Assembly: GCF_004001325.1 (NCBI RefSeq)
Contig: NZ_AP018722.1
Coordinates: 992,001 to 1,056,000, forward strand
DNA length: 64,000 nt
Direction of reading: 5' to 3'
Source: Thiomicrorhabdus aquaedulcis
Lineage (GTDB): Bacteria; Pseudomonadota; Gammaproteobacteria; Thiomicrospirales; Thiomicrospiraceae
Part shown: piece by piece, positions 59,565-64,000 of the stretch
Position numbering within the stretch: position 1 is the stretch's first letter
Layout of the letters: every line of letters begins with the position of its first letter
Made by a program: the position numbers and the translations under genes
Notes under the pieces: generated by a model
Told to the model about the DNA's origin: nothing
Databases searched by the model: none
Seen by the model: only the letters and a program-made list of their open reading frames with translations

Positions 59565-59733
59565 TTACCAACCAGCATTTAATCGCGTTAAGCATTTAAA
59601 GCTCGCTGTAAGTCGCGTCGTGCTTCGCAGAAAAGCATTGGGTCAGTACATTGTGGTTGCCACAAAGGGTCAAATAGAACGCGTTGAATTTTCAGTAACA
59701 CAAGCAATGCCAAAATCAAGTAAGCAAATTTAA
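59548..59733 (+). CDS. Small partner protein of the zeta-like kinase
   Basis: 61 residues, overlapping the zeta-like gene by 17 bases, with no family I recognise. Sequence is basic and helical (FNRVKHLKLAVSRVVLRRKA) then a short beta-like part. Overlap and size suggest co-expression and an antitoxin-like role, by inference only. Confidence 0.55.
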   Translation: MQNQDNYQPAFNRVKHLKLAVSRVVLRRKALGQYIVVATKGQIERVEFSVTQAMPKSSKQI

Positions 59734-59973
59734 GCTTATAGGCGGGTAGCGGCCAAAATCATTTGGCTACTACAATGCTTAATATCATCACATACTTTCT
59801 GCAACAATCAACTTCCCCCCCCCAAAAAAAAATGCAGTTATACGTACCAAGTGGTACACTACGCAGCCTGTTTAATATGGGTAGCTAGGGTTACACTTTT
59901 ATCGTTAACCAATCTAAGCTTAAATTTAAGTAAAAAAATAAACCAAAAAAACGTGTTGTAAAGGCAAAGTACT
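59734..59973. other. Gap before glmS with adjacent C9 and A9 tracts
   Basis: Holds an inverted repeat GCCAAA-atca-TTTGGC after the preceding gene, a C9 run immediately followed by A9 (59815-59832), and GTACCA-ag-TGGTAC after it. No gene seen. The homopolymer pair lies about 140 bases before the glmS start. Confidence 0.6.
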
Positions 59974-61872
59974 ATGTGTGGAATTGTTGGGGCGATTGCC
60001 GAAAGAAATAGTGTGCCAGTCTTATTAGAGGGGCTTAGACGCTTAGAATATCGCGGATACGATTCGGCCGGTATTGCCTTGCTTAATGCAGACCAGCAAC
60101 TTTCACGCGTGCGTTCTTTGGGTAAAATTAAAAACTTAGAAGACAAAATTAATACCCTGATGAGTCCCCAGGGAGCTACGCCCTTTGCCGGACATATTGG
60201 CATTGCACACACGCGCTGGGCAACGCATGGCGCGCCGGCCGAGCACAATGCGCATCCGCATATTTGCAATAACCAAGTGGCGGTGGTGCATAACGGCATT
60301 ATCGAAAACTATCAAGCGTTAAAAGCCCAACAGCTGCAACAAGGCTATGTGTTTACCTCGCAAACCGACACTGAGGTCATTGCCCACTGTGTGTTTGAAC
60401 AGCTTAAACACACCACCGATTTGCTAAGTGCTGTGCAAAACGCCATTGCGCACTTTAAAGGTGCTTACGCCATTGCGGTTATTTGTGCCAACAATCCGCA
60501 CCAAATGGTGGTGGCGCGCAAAGGCAGTCCGTTGGTGATTGGTGTGGGCATTGGCGAGCATTTTATTGCGTCTGATGTGAGCGCCTTGTTACCCGTGACG
60601 CAAAACTTTCTGTTTTTAGAAGAGGGCGACACCGCTTTAATTACCCGTGAAACCGTGCACATTTACAACGCACAAGGGCACTTGGTTGAGCGCGATATTA
60701 AACAATCGGCGTTAAGTTCGGCGGTGGTGGAGCTGGGGGAGCATCGCCACTTTATGCACAAAGAAATTTACGAACAACCGCAAGCCGTTTTAGATACCTT
60801 AGAAGGGCGCATTGGTGCGAGTAACGTCTTTATTAATGCGTTCGGTCATCAAGCCGAAGCGCTGTTTAAAACCGTGCAAAGTGTGCAAATTATTGCCTGT
60901 GGCACCAGTTATCACGCCGGTTTGGTAGCTAAGTATTGGACAGAAGACATTATTGGCTTGCCTTGCTACGTAGAGGTGGCCAGCGAATACCGTTATCGTA
61001 ACCCCGTGGTGCAAAATAATACGTTGTTTGTCACCATTAGCCAGTCTGGTGAAACCGCCGACACCCTAGCCGCACTGCAACAAATTAAAGCGATTAAAGT
61101 CATTAAGGCTAATACACAGGCTAAGCAGATTAACATCACCACGCTGAGCATTTGTAACTCGGCCGAATCGAGCTTAACACGCGAATCGGACTTAACGTTT
61201 TTAACCCACGCTGGCCCCGAAGTTGGCGTGGCCAGCACCAAAGCGTTTACCACGCAATTGGTCGCATTGGCATTATTGGTGGTAAGCTTGGGTAAAGCGC
61301 AAAATACACTCACACCAGAGCGTGAAAAAGCCATTGTAAACGGTCTAAAAAAGCTACCAGGCCTGCTCACTAACGCCCTAAAGCACGAAGAAGCCATTAA
61401 AGAAATCGCCTATCAATTTGCCAATAAAAACAGCGCCATATTCTTAGGTCGCGGCACCATGTACCCCATTGCAATGGAAGGCGCGTTAAAACTAAAAGAG
61501 ATAAGCTACATACACGCCGAAGCCTATCCCGCCGGCGAGCTAAAACACGGGCCTTTGGCACTCATTGACGACCAAGTGCCCGTCATTGCCATAGCCCCTA
61601 ACGACGAGTTAATTGAAAAACTAAAATCCAACCTGCAAGAAGTCCAAGCGCGCGGTGGGCAATTAATCGTGTTTGAAGACGAAGAGTCAAAAGTCAATCA
61701 AACCAATCAACCAGGCCTGGTTATCTTAAAAACCACCAACAACGTAGGACGCATTACCGCACCCATCACCTTTAACATAGCCCTGCAATTACTGGCCTAC
61801 CACGTAGCCTTAATAAAAGGCACCGACGTAGATCGACCTCGTAATCTAGCCAAATCGGTCACGGTGGAATAA
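59974..61872 (+). CDS. glmS: Glutamine--fructose-6-phosphate aminotransferase (isomerizing)
   Basis: Makes glucosamine-6-phosphate for UDP-GlcNAc, the root of peptidoglycan and LPS. 632 residues. Nucleophile C2 (MCGIVGAIAERNS), glutaminase loop RLEYRGYDSAGIALL and HTRWATHGAPAEHNAHPH; two SIS domains with IIACGTSYHAGLVAKYW and SQSGETADTLAAL, and the end PRNLAKSVTVE. A palindrome at 61710-61721 encodes NQPGLV in a surface-type loop, lengthening it slightly relative to the E. coli enzyme. rfaH follows by 3 bases. Confidence 0.97.
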   Translation: MCGIVGAIAERNSVPVLLEGLRRLEYRGYDSAGIALLNADQQLSRVRSLGKIKNLEDKINTLMSPQGATPFAGHIGIAHTRWATHGAPAEHNAHPHICNNQVAVVHNGIIENYQALKAQQLQQGYVFTSQTDTEVIAHCVFEQLKHTTDLLSAVQNAIAHFKGAYAIAVICANNPHQMVVARKGSPLVIGVGIGEHFIASDVSALLPVTQNFLFLEEGDTALITRETVHIYNAQGHLVERDIKQSALSSAVVELGEHRHFMHKEIYEQPQAVLDTLEGRIGASNVFINAFGHQAEALFKTVQSVQIIACGTSYHAGLVAKYWTEDIIGLPCYVEVASEYRYRNPVVQNNTLFVTISQSGETADTLAALQQIKAIKVIKANTQAKQINITTLSICNSAESSLTRESDLTFLTHAGPEVGVASTKAFTTQLVALALLVVSLGKAQNTLTPEREKAIVNGLKKLPGLLTNALKHEEAIKEIAYQFANKNSAIFLGRGTMYPIAMEGALKLKEISYIHAEAYPAGELKHGPLALIDDQVPVIAIAPNDELIEKLKSNLQEVQARGGQLIVFEDEESKVNQTNQPGLVILKTTNNVGRITAPITFNIALQLLAYHVALIKGTDVDRPRNLAKSVTVE

Positions 61873-61875
61873 ATC

Positions 61876-62379
61876 ATGAGCGATTGGTCGGTCATAATGA
61901 CCAAACCCAAACAAGATGCCGTGGCAGAAGAGCATTTAATGCGCCAAGGCTATCACGTGTATCGCCCAAAAATAAAGGTGCAAAAAACCCAACGTGGCAA
62001 GGTAGTAGAGTGCTTAGAATCGTTGTTTCCGCGTTATTTGTTTATACAAATAACCAGCCAAAACCCTAATTGGGCACCCATTCGCTCAACCAAAGGCGTG
62101 TTTAAACTTGTGAGCTTTGGCAATCGCTTAGCCACCATAAACGCCCGTTTAATAGACGTTATTCAGCAAACAGAAAATGCAACGTCACACGATTATTTTG
62201 GCCAGGGTTTTGATTTAAAAGCCGGCGACAAGCTGCGTGTAGAGTCCGGGCCGTTTTATGGACTAGAAGCCGTGTTTGACTGCTACGACGCCAAAAAGCG
62301 CGTGGTCATGCTTATGTCTATACTAGGGCAAATGCAAAAAGTGGTGTTAGATGCCAGTCAAATACAAAAATTAGAGTAA
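61876..62379 (+). CDS. rfaH: Transcription antiterminator RfaH
   Basis: NusG paralog that boards RNA polymerase at ops elements to extend long polysaccharide operons. 167 residues. NGN domain with WSVIMTKPKQDAVAEEHLMR, GYHVYRPKIK, LFPRYLFIQI and STKGVFKLVSFG; a C-terminal KOW-like region with LKAGDKLRVESGPFYGLEAV. That it is RfaH rather than NusG follows from RSTKGV and the lack of the core NusG linkers, and from the ops site 370 bases downstream before ugd. Confidence 0.93.
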   Translation: MSDWSVIMTKPKQDAVAEEHLMRQGYHVYRPKIKVQKTQRGKVVECLESLFPRYLFIQITSQNPNWAPIRSTKGVFKLVSFGNRLATINARLIDVIQQTENATSHDYFGQGFDLKAGDKLRVESGPFYGLEAVFDCYDAKKRVVMLMSILGQMQKVVLDASQIQKLE

Positions 62380-62441
62380 AATCCAAAATCCTGCGTGCAA
62401 AGGCCTTGTAAGGCGGGGCAAGCATTGTAGGTTGGACGTCG

Positions 62442-62594
62442 CAAAAAGCGACTTTCAAAATAAAAGCCGCAGACGGAAAAATGCGCCTCACCGATGTCGC
62501 CGACACCGAACAACTTTTTAGATTTATAAAGTCGTCACCAGCCAAAACGCCAAGCACCTTTTGGAAAATAAATAAAAACGACCAGGCCTGGTGA
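62442..62594 (+). pseudogene. Fragment of a Bro-N/phage antirepressor-like gene
   Basis: In one frame this stretch reads QKATFKIKAADGKMRLTDVA then DTEQLFRFIKSSPAKTPS, similar to the segment ADGK.RLTDV..TEQLFRLIQSIPSPKAE that I associate with Bro-N domain proteins. There is no start or other conserved part, and the frame ends within the palindrome at 62581 (NDQAW and stop). It is likely a gene remnant between rfaH and ugd. Confidence 0.45.
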
Positions 62595-62751
62595 AACGCA
62601 AGGCTCGTAATGCAACTAAAGCCCCAAACTCCGGCTTGCAATGGCTTTGTAAGCCGGGTGTAACGGCGTTATAACAACACGTAAAACAGTAAAAACAGGC
62701 TGTTAAAACAGACTTTAAAACAAATTTTCGAAATGCGTAACGACAGCGTAG

Positions 62752-62762
62752 GGCGGTAGCGT
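62752..62762 (+). promoter_or_regulatory. ops element for RfaH
   Basis: GGCGGTAGCGT followed by CTTT, an exact match to the operon polarity suppressor core GGCGGTAGCnT, 91 bases before ugd on the coding strand. RfaH recruited here would act on the ugd-led transcript that continues beyond the window. Confidence 0.85.
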
Positions 62763-62853
62763 CTTTAAACGGTTATTATTGCGGGTTACGTAAGCTAAAC
62801 TAAATTAATTTAGACAGACAAATTTAATTAAAAATAAAAAAGTAGAATAAGAA

Positions 62854-64000
62854 TGAAGATTGCAGTGGCCGGAACAGGTTATGTGGGGTTATCTTTGGCG
62901 GTATTGTTAGCGCAGCACCATGAAGTGGTAGCGTTGGATATAATGGCCGAAAAAATTAACTTACTAAACAATAAAAAGTCACCTATTGCGGATGATGAGA
63001 TTTCGGATTGTTTAGCCAATAAAACGCTAAACCTAACCGCTACATTAGATAAACAAATGGCCTATAAAGAGGCAGAATTTGTAATTATCGCTACACCAAC
63101 CGATTACGACTCTGTGACCAATACCTTTAACACCCAGTCGGTAGAGGCGGTTATTGCTGACGTTTTGGCTATAAATCCTTGCGCTGTTATGGTTATTAAG
63201 TCAACGGTTCCGGTTGGTTATACAGAGCAGGTTAATGCCAAATTTAATTGCGACAACATTCTTTTTTCACCAGAATTCTTAAGAGAAGGCAAAGCACTTT
63301 ACGATAACTTGCATCCCTCGCGGATTATTGTGGGCGAAAAATCCGAGCGTGCCAAACTCTTTGCCAATTTATTAGTAGAAGGAGCGGTCAAGCCAGCACA
63401 AGAAATTTCGGTGTTGTTTACCCACGCCACCGAAGCCGAAGCGGTAAAACTGTTTTCAAACACCTACCTTGCTTTGCGCGTTGCCTACTTTAATGAACTA
63501 GACACATACTGTGAAACCCACGGTTTAAACTCAAAACAAGTTATAGAAGGCATAGGTTTAGACCCTCGTATTGGCAACCATTACAACAACCCAAGCTTTG
63601 GTTATGGCGGCTATTGTTTGCCTAAAGACACCAAACAACTACTGGCAAATTACAATGACGTGCCACAAAACCTAATCAAAGCCATCGTAGACTCAAATAC
63701 CACCAGAAAAGACTTTATTGCCGAACAAGTCATTAAAAAACTCAACGAAACCAAATCGCATAATGCAAAAAACGAGATGATTAATCAAGTTGAACATGAC
63801 GGTAAGCAAAGCCGTGATTTTGAGCCAATCTCACGTCATTCCGGGCTTGACCCGGAATCTTCAGCGCCCACTGTTGGCATTTACCGCCTAGTTATGAAAC
63901 AAGGCTCAGACAACTTTCGCGCCAGCGCCATTCAAGGTGTTATGAAACGTCTCAAGGCCAAAGGCATAAATATTGTTATCTACGAACCGGTGCTAATTGA
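62854..64000 (+). CDS. ugd: UDP-glucose 6-dehydrogenase, 3' end outside the window
   Basis: Oxidises UDP-glucose to UDP-glucuronate for polysaccharide. Starts [20 protein letters not shown] (NAD motif), then [32 protein letters not shown], and the catalytic cysteine in [20 protein letters not shown]. Toward the end a segment of about 36 residues (from [11 protein letters not shown] to [12 protein letters not shown]) is inserted before [20 protein letters not shown]; it contains a CCGGG-palindrome. Likely the first gene of an RfaH-dependent operon. Open to the window edge. Confidence 0.95.
63838..63858. repeat. Palindromic repeat inside ugd
   Basis: ATTCCGGG-cttga-CCCGGAAT, a relative of the right-hand palindrome in rmlB, translated as RHSGLDPES. 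Confidence 0.9.

Noticed and set aside
59741-59755. Second ops element upstream of glmS
   Set aside because: GGCGGGTAGCGGCC has an extra G and a different end compared with GGCGGTAGCnT; not convincing.
62318-62641. 107-codon minus-strand ORF
   Set aside because: Overlaps the end of rfaH and the Bro-N-like fragment; no start signal or known motif.

Overview
The window looks like chromosomal DNA of a gammaproteobacterium with moderate GC. Supporting gene neighbourhoods are hrcA-grpE-dnaK-dnaJ-dapB, carAB-greA, tamAB, prfB-lysS and an RfaH-controlled polysaccharide locus. An aquatic or chemolithotrophic lineage near Thiotrichales/Piscirickettsiaceae is my guess from gene content only; I cannot name a genus. 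I saw no rRNA or tRNA gene, CRISPR array, prophage or complete insertion sequence.

Layout: 1-2.4 kb, a 5'-truncated glcF and fhs, both frameshifted. 2.4-2.9 kb, a tandem array of ~143-bp units. 2.9-8.2 kb (minus strand), a B12 salvage and uptake unit under a cobalamin riboswitch: TonB receptor, cobQ-like remnant, cobO, cobC, cbiB. 8.5-10.7 kb, a frameshifted sensory-type gene. 10.8-16.5 kb, tamA-tamB. 16.5-19.1 kb (minus), recN and nadK. 19.2-25.5 kb, the CIRCE-controlled chaperone genes and dapB. 25.7-32.6 kb, an NlpC/P60 lipoprotein, carAB with a possible attenuator leader, greA, a DUF4149-type membrane protein and a small exported protein. 32.7-37.3 kb, a DUF455 protein, a methyltransferase, a ROK kinase, a cold-shock protein and a RhlE-type helicase. 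37.4-49.7 kb, signalling genes (chemoreceptor, diguanylate cyclase, hybrid kinase plus response regulator) interleaved with a peptidase, RluF-type synthase, thioredoxins, SDR, fumC and a DUF5610 protein. 49.9-52.6 kb, prfB with its programmed frameshift and lysS. 52.9-64 kb, an accessory and polysaccharide region: HipA/YjjJ-like kinase, rmlC, rmlD, wzz, an orphan MNT nucleotidyltransferase, rmlB, a zeta-like kinase pair, glmS, rfaH and ugd, with an ops site between rfaH and ugd.

The most striking signal is a 12-bp perfect palindrome, ACCAGGCCTGGT. By eye it occurs 28 times exactly in 64 kb, plus near copies, in intergenic DNA and inside genes in all three codon phases. Several copies are extended to 20-26 bp perfect palindromes, one of which forms a terminator. 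It behaves like a highly iterated palindrome family (compare cyanobacterial HIP1 or DNA uptake sequences); its role is unknown. Other repeats include a pair of ~160-bp MITE-like elements, solitary element-end-like sequences next to genes, and palindromic repeats inserted in frame in rmlB and ugd.

Six single-base deletions, mostly in homopolymer runs, break five otherwise intact genes (glcF twice, fhs, the sensory gene, the YjjJ-like gene, wzz). They may be real decay or base-calling errors.
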